Below are positions 15,946 to 23,716 of a stretch of 64,000 nucleotides of DNA, in pieces. The translations under genes were made by a program, and so were the position numbers. The stretch spans positions 1 to 64,000 of the forward strand of contig JAFTPD010000013.1 in NCBI GenBank assembly GCA_017463485.1, read 5' to 3'. Position 1 is the stretch's first letter. The number at the start of each line of letters is the position of its first letter. Origin of the DNA: Clostridia bacterium (lineage in GTDB: Bacteria; Bacillota; Clostridia; Oscillospirales; CAG-272). Below the pieces are notes generated by a model. The model made no database searches and was not told the DNA's origin. It was given only the letters and a program-made list of their open reading frames with translations.

Positions 15946-16731
15946 ATGAAAAAAAGTATTTTTATTCGTATGCTTTGCATAGCTATCGCCGTCACCGCCC
16001 TGTGTCTTTCCGCCTGCGCAAACGGCGGCTCGGATACCCAGTCCACAGACACGTCCTCCGCAGAGGAGGAAAGCACGCTTGAAGCGCTCGGCGGTGAAAC
16101 TACGGAAACAGGCTCGCTGAACGTGGGCGGCTACGACAGCCCGTTTCCCACGGTGACAGCTGCCGTCACCACCAAAGCCCCCGATAGCATCACCGACGTC
16201 GAAAGCACAAGCTACTCAAAGGGACTTGCCTACATAAGCCTCGGCAACGGCACCTGCACCGTTTCGGGTATCGGAAGCTGCACGGACACCTGCGTGGTAA
16301 TACCACGAGTCAATCCCAACGGAGAGATCGTCGTTTCCATAAGCGACAAAGCGTTTTTCGGCTCGTCCGTCATTTCCGCCGTTTTTCTGCCGTCAAGCAT
16401 TGCAAGCATTGGCAATATGGCGTTTGCCGCCTGCCCTTCTCTTGCCTATTTTTCGGTGGATGCGGGCAATCTCGCCTACCGTGACGTCGCTGGCGTGCTT
16501 TACACTGCCGACGGTACGACTATAATTTCCTACCCCGCCGCCAAAAGCTCGGCTTCCGTGACTATTCCTGCAAGCGTGCGCAATATCGCGGATATGGCGT
16601 TTTACGGCTGCACCAAATTGCAGACGGTAGCTTACGCGGGCACGCTTGCCCAGTGGCAGCAGATATCTGTAGGCTCGGGCAATAATAGCTTGATAGGGTT
16701 GAATATTCAGTACCAATCGTCGGGAAAATAA
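15946..16731 (+). CDS. lipoprotein with BspA-type leucine-rich repeats
   Basis: This 261-residue protein has a signal peptide with the lipobox LSAC (Cys24), so it should be anchored outside the membrane. A Ser/Thr/Glu-rich linker runs to about residue 95. The C-terminal half has BspA-like LRR_5 repeats: SDKAFFGSSVISAVFLPSSIASIGNMAFAAC is split over the first two units, then TIPASVRNIADMAFYGC. Such repeats act in binding host or polysaccharide surfaces in gut bacteria. The C terminus (GTLAQWQQISVGSGN) is typical of LRR_5 proteins. An AAGGAG site precedes the ATG and it has its own promoter. Confidence 0.85.
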   Translation: MKKSIFIRMLCIAIAVTALCLSACANGGSDTQSTDTSSAEEESTLEALGGETTETGSLNVGGYDSPFPTVTAAVTTKAPDSITDVESTSYSKGLAYISLGNGTCTVSGIGSCTDTCVVIPRVNPNGEIVVSISDKAFFGSSVISAVFLPSSIASIGNMAFAACPSLAYFSVDAGNLAYRDVAGVLYTADGTTIISYPAAKSSASVTIPASVRNIADMAFYGCTKLQTVAYAGTLAQWQQISVGSGNNSLIGLNIQYQSSGK

Positions 16732-16745
16732 TATTGAATGATTAA

Positions 16746-16771
16746 ACGGGCGGCTCGTGCGAGCCGCCCGT
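16746..16771. terminator. bidirectional terminator between convergent genes
   Basis: ACGGGCGGCTC-gtgc-GAGCCGCCCGT is a perfect 11-bp GC-rich stem. It is followed by CCTTTTTATTT and preceded by an A/T-rich tract, between the LRR lipoprotein and the GH13 gene. Confidence 0.85.
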
Positions 16772-16783
16772 CCTTTTTATTTG

Positions 16784-18760
16784 TCAATTTTCCTTTGCGC
16801 TGATGACGCACACGGAGTCCGCGCCGACGGTTATTTTCCGCGTGCCGTCTGTGTCCGCAGACGTCATATCACCCGACGAGATAAGGAGCTTTGCTCCCTT
16901 GGGGCATTCCACCGTCACTTCTCGCTCGCCGCGATTTGCTACCACGGTAATGCACTCCCCTCCTCCGCTTCGGGTATACACGATATGCTTATCCGATCTG
17001 TCTGTCACCTTGAAATCTCCGCCGTGAAGCGCGGGAGAGGTACGCATATCACCCAAGGCGCGATAAAAGCCGAGCAGCTCCTCGCGCACGGGCGCGTCCA
17101 TATCCGACCACGGGAAAGGCATACGGCAGAAGGGATCTCGGTAGCCCTCCAGACCCACCTCATCGCCGTAGAACACGGACGGTATACCAAACACCGTATA
17201 TTGCAGAGTTGCTGCCATTTTGAGCAGCTTTACGGCGGCTTTGCGTTTCTCCTCGGACAGCTTTGCCGTGGCAAGCTCGTCATTTGTTCTGTCAAAATCG
17301 CTGTCGTCGCTTCCCAGCACCGTCAGTATTCGCTCGGTGTCGTGCGTACCCAGCAGATTCATAAGCGAATCGCACACGAAGCGCGGATAAGAACCGTACA
17401 GCTCGGTGAGCGTGTTATACAGCAGGTCCGCGTCGCCGTATTTGACGAAGGACAAAATTCCCGACCTTACGGGATAATTCATTACGCTGTCAAGCTGGCG
17501 TCCGCCAAAATACCTGCGGCGGTGGCTGTAAGCTATTTTCGTAGCCGCGTTCTCCCAGACCTCTCCGATAATCACGGCGTCACTGTTTTCCGCCTTTACA
17601 GCCGCACGGAATTCATCAAGAAACTCGTCCGACAGCTCGTCCGCAACGTCAAGTCGCCAGCCGCCGATACCCGCGCGGACGTATCTTGCGCCCACGCCGT
17701 CCTTATCGGTAAAGAAGCGTCTGCACGCCTCGTTTGTGTGATTGAGCTTGGGAAGCACGCCTATGCCCCACCAAGCCTCGTACTGCTCGGGGTCGCGCTC
17801 AAAATTCTTAAAGCAGAACCAATCGTGATAGGGCGAGTCTGCCGACTGATACGCACCCAAATTCGGATACTTACCCTTGCGGTTGAAATACAGGCTGTCG
17901 TCACCCGTATGATTGAAAACGCCGTCAAGGATAACGCGCATGCCGTATTTTTTCGCTTCGCTCAAAAGGTGCATAAACGCCGCCTCGCCGCCGAACATTT
18001 CGTCAACGGTCAGGTAGTCACCAGTGTCGTATTTGTGATTGGAATACGCCTTGAAAATGGGGCTGAGATATATGACGGTCACACCGAGAGAATTGAGGTA
18101 ATCCAGCTTTTCGGCAACGCCCCACAGATTTCCGCCAAAGAACATATTGTTTTCAAGCGATGCGCCGGGGTACTCCGCATACTGCGGAATTCCATTGTCC
18201 CAATCGGGGTTGATGACGACGTCCTGCCGACTGCCAACCTCACCCTCGCCGCGGTAAAATCTGTCTACGAAAACGTGGTACATAACTCCGCCGCCAAAGT
18301 CTGCGGGGGTCTTATAGTCCTTTTCGTAGACCGTAAGATAAAACTTCTCCCCCTCGCGGTCAAGCAGCTCGAAATCCACGTTGTTTATACTGCTCGTGAT
18401 ATAGGTTTTCCCTTCTGTGAGAACGAGTATCTCGTAAAAGAAAAGCCCCGTACCCAAAGCGTCCGTATCAATGACGTACTCGAAAAAGTCCAGCTCCCCC
18501 GCACATCCCGCACGGCAAAGCTCGGTGTCTCGGCACTCTCCCCCATCGGGAGCTATTCGCATTACCACCGCTTTTACGGCGACGTGGCGCGCGATACCTA
18601 CCGTTACCTTTATCTGCTCGCCGCAGGCAAACGCGCCCAGATGGGTAGCGTCAGTGCCGCCGCTTTCTTTTTTTAAGGTGATCGTGCATCCGCCGTCGGC
18701 AGAGCTTCCCGTCACTGCGTCGGGGTGATATTTTTTATACATAGAGTTAATGTTTTGCAT
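16784..18760 (-). CDS. GH13 alpha-glucan hydrolase (cyclomaltodextrinase/neopullulanase-like)
   Basis: This 658-residue enzyme has an N-terminal beta-sandwich domain (about 1-150) typical of GH13_20-type enzymes, then a TIM barrel. The four GH13 regions are visible: DGVFNHTG at 279-286, GWRLDVADE with nucleophile Asp371, IIGEVWENA with acid/base Glu400, and LLGTHDTERIL with Asp474. A short all-beta C domain follows. No signal peptide is present, so it acts in the cytoplasm on maltodextrins or pullulan-type fragments. It lies downstream of glgP in the same direction with a 68-base gap, so the pair probably degrades glycogen or imported maltodextrins together. Confidence 0.9.
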   Translation of the reverse strand: MQNINSMYKKYHPDAVTGSSADGGCTITLKKESGGTDATHLGAFACGEQIKVTVGIARHVAVKAVVMRIAPDGGECRDTELCRAGCAGELDFFEYVIDTDALGTGLFFYEILVLTEGKTYITSSINNVDFELLDREGEKFYLTVYEKDYKTPADFGGGVMYHVFVDRFYRGEGEVGSRQDVVINPDWDNGIPQYAEYPGASLENNMFFGGNLWGVAEKLDYLNSLGVTVIYLSPIFKAYSNHKYDTGDYLTVDEMFGGEAAFMHLLSEAKKYGMRVILDGVFNHTGDDSLYFNRKGKYPNLGAYQSADSPYHDWFCFKNFERDPEQYEAWWGIGVLPKLNHTNEACRRFFTDKDGVGARYVRAGIGGWRLDVADELSDEFLDEFRAAVKAENSDAVIIGEVWENAATKIAYSHRRRYFGGRQLDSVMNYPVRSGILSFVKYGDADLLYNTLTELYGSYPRFVCDSLMNLLGTHDTERILTVLGSDDSDFDRTNDELATAKLSEEKRKAAVKLLKMAATLQYTVFGIPSVFYGDEVGLEGYRDPFCRMPFPWSDMDAPVREELLGFYRALGDMRTSPALHGGDFKVTDRSDKHIVYTRSGGGECITVVANRGEREVTVECPKGAKLLISSGDMTSADTDGTRKITVGADSVCVISAKEN

Positions 18761-18828
18761 TGTTCTCTCTTCCTGCCAAATAGTGCAAAGCAGGATGCAG
18801 ACGCCGATGCCCGCATCCCGCGAAAAAT

Positions 18829-21255
18829 TTATTTTATAGGCTTGATATTCCAGAATCTCTCCGCGTATTCGCGAATGGATCGGTCAGCCGCAAAGTGTCC
18901 CGAAGCCGCGGTGTTAAGCAGGGACATTCTCGACCAGTCTGAACGGTTACGGTAAGCCTCGACCGCCTTCTCGTGAGTAAGTCGGTAAGACTCGAAATCC
19001 GCAAGGCACATATAGGGATCTGCCACGCCGTGACCGTTAAGCAGGTAGGACGCGATATCCGCAAAGGATTCGCCTCCAAAGCCTGCCGACAGAGCAGTGA
19101 TTATTCTGCGCAGGCGGTCGTTGTTTGCGTAGTAGTCCGCAGAACGGTAGCCGCGCAGCCAAAGCTCGTCGACCTCAGCGCTGGTAAGTCCGAAGATGAA
19201 CATATTATCCTCGCCGACTGCCTCCAGCATTTCAACGTTAGCGCCGTCAAGAGTGCCAAGAGTCAGCGCACCGTTCATCATCAGCTTCATGCATCCCGTT
19301 CCGCTTGCTTCCTTGCCCGCGAGGGAGATCTGCTCACTGATATCCGCAGAAGGAACGAGTGCCTCTGCCGTGCTTACGTCGTAGTTTTCAAGGAATACGA
19401 CGCTCAGCTTTTCCTTGATACGGGGATGACGGTCGATCTCGCGGCTAAGCATGCAAAGAAGCTGAATGATACGCTTTGCCATGTGGTAGCCGGGCGCCGC
19501 CTTCGCGCCGAAGATAAAGGTCTGCGGCTGGATATCAAGGTCTGCGTTGTCGCGCAGATCAAGGTAAAGTCCGATAATATTGAGTGCGTTGAGCAGCTGA
19601 CGCTTATACTCGTGCAATCTCTTTATCTGAACGTCGTAAAGCGAGTGAGGATCAATGATCTGTCCCGACTTGCGCGCCAGATGATTTGCAAAGGATATCT
19701 TGTTTTCATGCTTGATAGCGCGTACTCTTTCAACTACCGTCTTGTCATCCGCAAACTTTGCAAACTCAGCAAGCTCGACGGGGTTTTTGCGATAGCCCGT
19801 GCCGATACACTCGTCAAGCAGTGAGGTCAGTCCCGGGTTGGAGTAGCACAGCCAGCGACGGTGTGCGATACCGTTGGTAACGTTATCAAATCTGTCGGGG
19901 TACATGCGGTAGAAGTCCTTGAAAACGCTGTCCTTAAGGATCTGCGAGTGCAGTGCTGATACACCGTTTACGCTATGGCTTCCCACAACTGCGAGGTTAG
20001 CCATACGCACCTGACCGTATCCCACAATGCTCATCTTGGATATTCTCTGCCAATTGCCGGGGAACGCATCCCAAGCCTCGCGGCAGAATCTTTCGTTGAT
20101 CTCTTTTACAATGGTATAAATTCTGGGCAACTTCAAGCGGAACAGATCCTCGCTCCAGCTCTCCAGCGCCTCGGGAAGCACGGTGTGATTGGTGTACGAG
20201 CAGATACGGCAGACCATGCTCCAAGCGGTGTCCCAAGGATAGAAATAGTCGTCCACAAGTATTCTCATAAGCTCGGGGATACAGAGAGTGGGGTGCGTGT
20301 CGTTGAGGTGGATAGCTACCTTATCCGCAAGGTTATCCAGCGTTCCGTATACCGCCATGTGGTCGCGGATGATACTCTGCACCGACGCGGACACAAGGAA
20401 ATACTGCTGGGTAAGTCTGAGCAGCTTACCCTCGGTATGGTTATCGGAGGGATAAAGCACCTTGGAGATGGTCTCGGCGTTGGTGCTTTCCTCAAGAGCT
20501 CTTGCATACTGTCCCTGGGTGAAAAGTCCCATATTGAAGTTTTGGATATCTCTTGCTCGCCACAGACGGAGCTGGCTTACAGCCTCCGAATCAGCGCCCG
20601 ATATCATCATATCGTAAGGAACTGCCTCGATAGTTTCGGCATCCTCGTAGATGATCTCAAGGTGACCGTCCTTCCACTGCTCTCTGACACGTCCGCCAAA
20701 ATGAACCTTGAAGGTTCTGTCCGTTCTCGGAACCAGCCAGACCTCGCCGCCGGGCAGCCACACATCGGGCAGCTCTACCTGAATACCGTCTACTATCATC
20801 TGCTTGAAAAGACCGTACTCGTAGCAGATGGAAAATCCCGTAGCGGGATAGTCAAGGGAGGACAGTGAGTCCATAAAGCACGCCGCAAGACGTCCGAGAC
20901 CGCCGTTTCCGAGTCCTGCGTCGGGCTCGCACTCATACAGATCGCCAAGCTCAAAGCCGAGAGCGCTGAGCGCTTCGGTATAAGTCTTATCAAGTCCGAG
21001 ATTGCAAAGATTGGTTTTGAGTGAACGTCCGAGCAGAAACTCCATGCACATATAGTACACGCGCTTACCACCCGCGCGGTTCACCTTCTTTTTATATTCG
21101 CCGCGCTTCTCCGTGAGAATATCGCGCACGGTCATAGCCGCAGCCTTATACATCTGATCGCGGGACGCCTCTGCCGAGGTGCATCCGAAATATCGCGCCA
21201 GCTTCAGCTCGATATTTTCCTTTACCTGAACAGACGTAAGATTATTTTTTGCCAT
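18829..21255 (-). CDS. glgP: glycogen/maltodextrin phosphorylase
   Basis: This 808-residue GT35 enzyme releases glucose-1-phosphate from alpha-1,4-glucans. It has the expected full length and motifs: CEPDAGLGNGGLGRLAACFMD near residue 85 (split here by its known sub-motifs DAGLGNGGLGRL and AACFMDS), HLNDTHP for the active site, KRLHEYKRQLLN, FGAKAAPGYHMAK, and the PLP lysine Lys657 in EASGTGCMKLMMNG. The gene is first of a pair with the GH13 enzyme. A hairpin of about 9 bp (GCAGGATGC/GCATCCCGC region, about 18791-18822) sits between them and might tune the ratio of the two products. An extended -10 promoter lies upstream. Confidence 0.96.
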   Translation of the reverse strand: MAKNNLTSVQVKENIELKLARYFGCTSAEASRDQMYKAAAMTVRDILTEKRGEYKKKVNRAGGKRVYYMCMEFLLGRSLKTNLCNLGLDKTYTEALSALGFELGDLYECEPDAGLGNGGLGRLAACFMDSLSSLDYPATGFSICYEYGLFKQMIVDGIQVELPDVWLPGGEVWLVPRTDRTFKVHFGGRVREQWKDGHLEIIYEDAETIEAVPYDMMISGADSEAVSQLRLWRARDIQNFNMGLFTQGQYARALEESTNAETISKVLYPSDNHTEGKLLRLTQQYFLVSASVQSIIRDHMAVYGTLDNLADKVAIHLNDTHPTLCIPELMRILVDDYFYPWDTAWSMVCRICSYTNHTVLPEALESWSEDLFRLKLPRIYTIVKEINERFCREAWDAFPGNWQRISKMSIVGYGQVRMANLAVVGSHSVNGVSALHSQILKDSVFKDFYRMYPDRFDNVTNGIAHRRWLCYSNPGLTSLLDECIGTGYRKNPVELAEFAKFADDKTVVERVRAIKHENKISFANHLARKSGQIIDPHSLYDVQIKRLHEYKRQLLNALNIIGLYLDLRDNADLDIQPQTFIFGAKAAPGYHMAKRIIQLLCMLSREIDRHPRIKEKLSVVFLENYDVSTAEALVPSADISEQISLAGKEASGTGCMKLMMNGALTLGTLDGANVEMLEAVGEDNMFIFGLTSAEVDELWLRGYRSADYYANNDRLRRIITALSAGFGGESFADIASYLLNGHGVADPYMCLADFESYRLTHEKAVEAYRNRSDWSRMSLLNTAASGHFAADRSIREYAERFWNIKPIK

Positions 21256-21346
21256 AAGTCTACCTCTTTCGCTCCACAGTGGGGTTATGTTAATATTTCA
21301 AAGCTTGCCGCCGCAAGAGTACTGTCTGCGACGACTATTATTTTAT

Positions 21347-21355
21347 ATTATAACA
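21347..21355 (-). promoter_or_regulatory. extended -10 promoter of glgP
   Basis: The minus strand reads TGTTATAAT, an extended -10 element, about 90 bases upstream of the start codon. No good -35 box is seen, so activator control is possible. Confidence 0.45.
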
Positions 21356-21461
21356 TACCCTGACGCAAAATTCCACTGTTTTCGCAATATTTTTTAATTC
21401 AATTTCATACTTTTTTTGAAAAATAATCCATTTTATCCGCCGTCGGAGGATTTTTTGCATA

Positions 21462-21490
21462 TTGCGACGGTGTTTATCATATTTTATAAC
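21462..21490 (+). promoter_or_regulatory. likely promoter of the DUF4830-like gene
   Basis: TTGCGA (21462-21467) and TATAAC (21485-21490) are 17 bases apart, 39 bases upstream of the ATG at 21530. Confidence 0.5.
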
Positions 21491-21529
21491 AGACAAAATT
21501 CCGCATTACATATTGAAAAGGAGAACCTT

Positions 21530-22063
21530 ATGTTTATTTATTCTTTGCGCGCCAGCACTCTCAAATTTTTTGGAATAGTATGCGTAGCTCTTGCGGCGCT
21601 GATAACGCTTATCGCTTTCGTACCCGCCTATGCGTCGGGCGACAGCTCACCCTCCGGCGGTGTCGGTACGCAGGCGCAAACTCCCGTTGTAGGGGAGAAT
21701 TCCGTTACTTACAATTATGATAAAGTTAAATCCGCCGACACCGCAGCGCAGTTTCTCGCTCAGTTCGGCTGGTCGGTTGACGCAGGCTCCGCCGAGTGTC
21801 GCGAGGTGACTATCCCCGCAGAATTTGACAAGGTTTTTGCAGGCTATAACGAGCTTCAGAAATCTCAAGGCCTTGATCTCTCAAAATACAAGAAAAAGGA
21901 GCTTACCCGCTATACATTCACCGTCACCAACTACCCAAAGGTCAGCGGCACGGATTATTCGGGTACCGTCTACGCTAACGTCCTCGTCTACCGTAACCGC
22001 GTCGTCGCCGGCGATATCTGCTCCGCCGACGTCAACGGCTTTATACACGGTTTTGAAAAATAA
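21530..22063 (+). CDS. membrane-anchored DUF4830-like protein
   Basis: This 177-residue protein has one N-terminal transmembrane segment (about 10-35) and an extracytoplasmic domain. That domain carries FLAQFGWSVD, VTIPAEFDKVF, YNELQKSQGLDLSKYK and a C-terminal GDICSADVNGFIHGF. I recognise the pattern as DUF4830, a domain of unknown function common in Clostridia. The ATG at 21530 is preferred because AAAAGGAG lies upstream; the frame is open further upstream without a site. It stands alone, with repeat copy C after its stop codon. Role unknown. Confidence 0.8.
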   Translation: MFIYSLRASTLKFFGIVCVALAALITLIAFVPAYASGDSSPSGGVGTQAQTPVVGENSVTYNYDKVKSADTAAQFLAQFGWSVDAGSAECREVTIPAEFDKVFAGYNELQKSQGLDLSKYKKKELTRYTFTVTNYPKVSGTDYSGTVYANVLVYRNRVVAGDICSADVNGFIHGFEK

Positions 22064-22080
22064 TTGCAGTGTACCGATTA

Positions 22081-22265
22081 ACTATATGGGGCTCTGCCCC
22101 ACGCCCCGATCTAATTGTATATGGGGTTTCACCCCACACCCCACAAACTTTTTTGAAAGAAAGTTTGATCAAAGAACTTTGCTGACAAATTTTCTTGTTT
22201 AGATTTGTTAAGATGGTTACAGCCAAAGCCATCTATATAACCCTCGTGGGTCCCTCACCCACTGC
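22081..22265 (+). repeat. modular palindromic repeat, copy C (sense of the DUF4830-like gene)
   Basis: The copy starts 18 bases after the stop codon and has two GGGG-loop-CCCC hairpins. Its central stem has a C-to-T change that keeps a wobble pair (CAAACTTT..AAAGTTTG). GATCAAAGAACTTT, TTTAGATTTGTTAAGATGG and the hairpin GTGGGTccctcACCCAC follow. Confidence 0.85.
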
Positions 22266-22271
22266 GATATT

Positions 22272-22370
22272 TATTCACGCGCCGAAGGCGCATATCACTG
22301 CGAAGCAATATCACTCACCGCAAGGCGAATATCACTTGCACACGCGAAGCGTGGTGCGACTTCCAACTTT
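22272..22370 (+). repeat. array of mini-hairpins with ATATCACT linkers
   Basis: Small hairpins (CGCCgaaGGCG, TGCgaaGCA, CGCaaggCG, CACGCgaaGCGTG) are joined by ATATCACT linkers. It is the counterpart of the array at 9883-9960, where the linker reads TTTCACT. The last unit (CACACGCGAAGCGTGGTGCG) recurs at about 38029-38050. Confidence 0.7.
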
Positions 22371-22380
22371 CATATTAAAC

Positions 22381-22408
22381 CGAGCCGGGCATTTTCTTGC
22401 TCGGCTCG
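22381..22408 (+). terminator. hairpin before the rhamnosidase operon
   Basis: CGAGCCGGGC pairs with GCTCGGCTCG across an 8-base loop. It may end transcription from the DUF4830-like gene, although the following T-run is interrupted. Confidence 0.5.
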
Positions 22409-22465
22409 CATGCTTGCCCCCCTTCAATTCCGCAAAAATGTTATAACACCATTTTCAAAGCCGTA

Positions 22466-22494
22466 TTGACATTCAAGAATGAAAATGGTATAAT
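22466..22494 (+). promoter_or_regulatory. promoter of the propeller-rhamnosidase operon
   Basis: A consensus TTGACA (22466-22471) and TATAAT (22489-22494) pair with 17-base spacing lies 45 bases before the first gene of a four-gene operon. Confidence 0.85.
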
Positions 22495-22539
22495 ATTCTA
22501 CAACAAAAATACATATTTTCCCTTACAAAGGAGCTTGCT

Positions 22540-23700
22540 ATGGACAACCTTATAAACAATACCTCCTGCGAGGTACAGATAATCACTCCAAACGACGGTT
22601 ATCATTATTTTTTCGGCTACTACGATATGCGAGCCACCGTCGGCGACTCCCGCCGCCATCTTTGCCACCGCGTGCCATTCATGGACAGGCTTCCCGTGGC
22701 GGAGGATGTCTGTGAGATCGGCTATGTAGAGGACGGTCAGTTCTTCAAGATTGGCGAGACCACCGCTTGGAATTTCCAGCAGGGTGCTATGCTTCAATTC
22801 CACCCATTCCTCCCCGACACCGTTATCTACAACGTGTACGAGGACGGCAAATTTATGACGCTGACTCACAACTTTGCAACGGGCGAAAAGAAATATGCCG
22901 ACCGTGCTACCGCCTGCATTTCCCCTGACGGCAAATGGGGACTTGGCGTAAACTTCGGACGCATCTACGACTTCCGCCCCGGCTACGGCTATGCAGGCTG
23001 GAAGGACGAATTCGCAAACGATAACGCTCCTCACGACGACGGTGTTTTCCTTGTGGATATGGAAAGCGGCACGTCAAAGCAGATCCTCTTTTACGATACA
23101 CTCGCGCCTATCGCAGGCTTTAACGAAAACGACAAGGTGCTTGTAAATCATATCACGTTTAACACCACCTCCGATCTTTTCGTTATGCTGTTCCGCAATT
23201 TTGCAAACGGCGACGGCGCGTGGAGCACGTCGCTCGTGGTATGCGACCTTGAGGGCAACGCCCGCACCGTCCTTCCCAACACCTACGTTTCACATTATTG
23301 CTTTGCAGACAGCTTCCATCTCGTCGCACATTGTACCGTCGGCGGTGTGACCTCCATGTTCAATATCGACCTGCGCGACGGCTCGGCGGAAAATTATTAT
23401 ATGCCCTATTTCGACCTGCCCGGCAACCCCGACATTCACTGCAACGTGTTGCCCGACGATCATTACATTATCGGCGACGGCTACCCCAAGAACAGATACC
23501 GCTATCTTATGGCATATAACGTAAAAACGGGCGCGGAAAAGGAATTGCTGCGCGCTAAGACCGACGTTCCGATCACCAACGACATTCGCTGTGATCTTCA
23601 CGCGAGATACGTTTTCGATAACAAATACATCAGCTTTGACACCACCCATAACGGAAGACGCGAGATCGCTCTCATTTCCGCAGAGATTTTGAATTTCTAA
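22540..23700 (+). CDS. beta-propeller protein, resembling oligogalacturonate-lyase-type propellers
   Basis: This 386-residue protein has no signal peptide and shows repeated short beta-strand blocks, as in a seven-bladed propeller. Visible marks are PNDGYHYFFGYYD at the start, QQGAMLQFHP near 85-95, DIHCNVLPDDHYIIGDGYP near 300-320, and DIRCDLHARY followed by SFDTTHNGRREI at the end. The order of conserved His residues reminds me of PL22 oligogalacturonide lyases, where His residues bind a metal, but I cannot confirm that family. It is the first gene of the operon, 16 bases before the GH78 rhamnosidase, so a role in pectin or rhamnose-containing glycan breakdown is likely by context. Confidence 0.7.
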   Translation: MDNLINNTSCEVQIITPNDGYHYFFGYYDMRATVGDSRRHLCHRVPFMDRLPVAEDVCEIGYVEDGQFFKIGETTAWNFQQGAMLQFHPFLPDTVIYNVYEDGKFMTLTHNFATGEKKYADRATACISPDGKWGLGVNFGRIYDFRPGYGYAGWKDEFANDNAPHDDGVFLVDMESGTSKQILFYDTLAPIAGFNENDKVLVNHITFNTTSDLFVMLFRNFANGDGAWSTSLVVCDLEGNARTVLPNTYVSHYCFADSFHLVAHCTVGGVTSMFNIDLRDGSAENYYMPYFDLPGNPDIHCNVLPDDHYIIGDGYPKNRYRYLMAYNVKTGAEKELLRAKTDVPITNDIRCDLHARYVFDNKYISFDTTHNGRREIALISAEILNF

Positions 23701-23716
23701 CGTCAAAGGAGTCAAC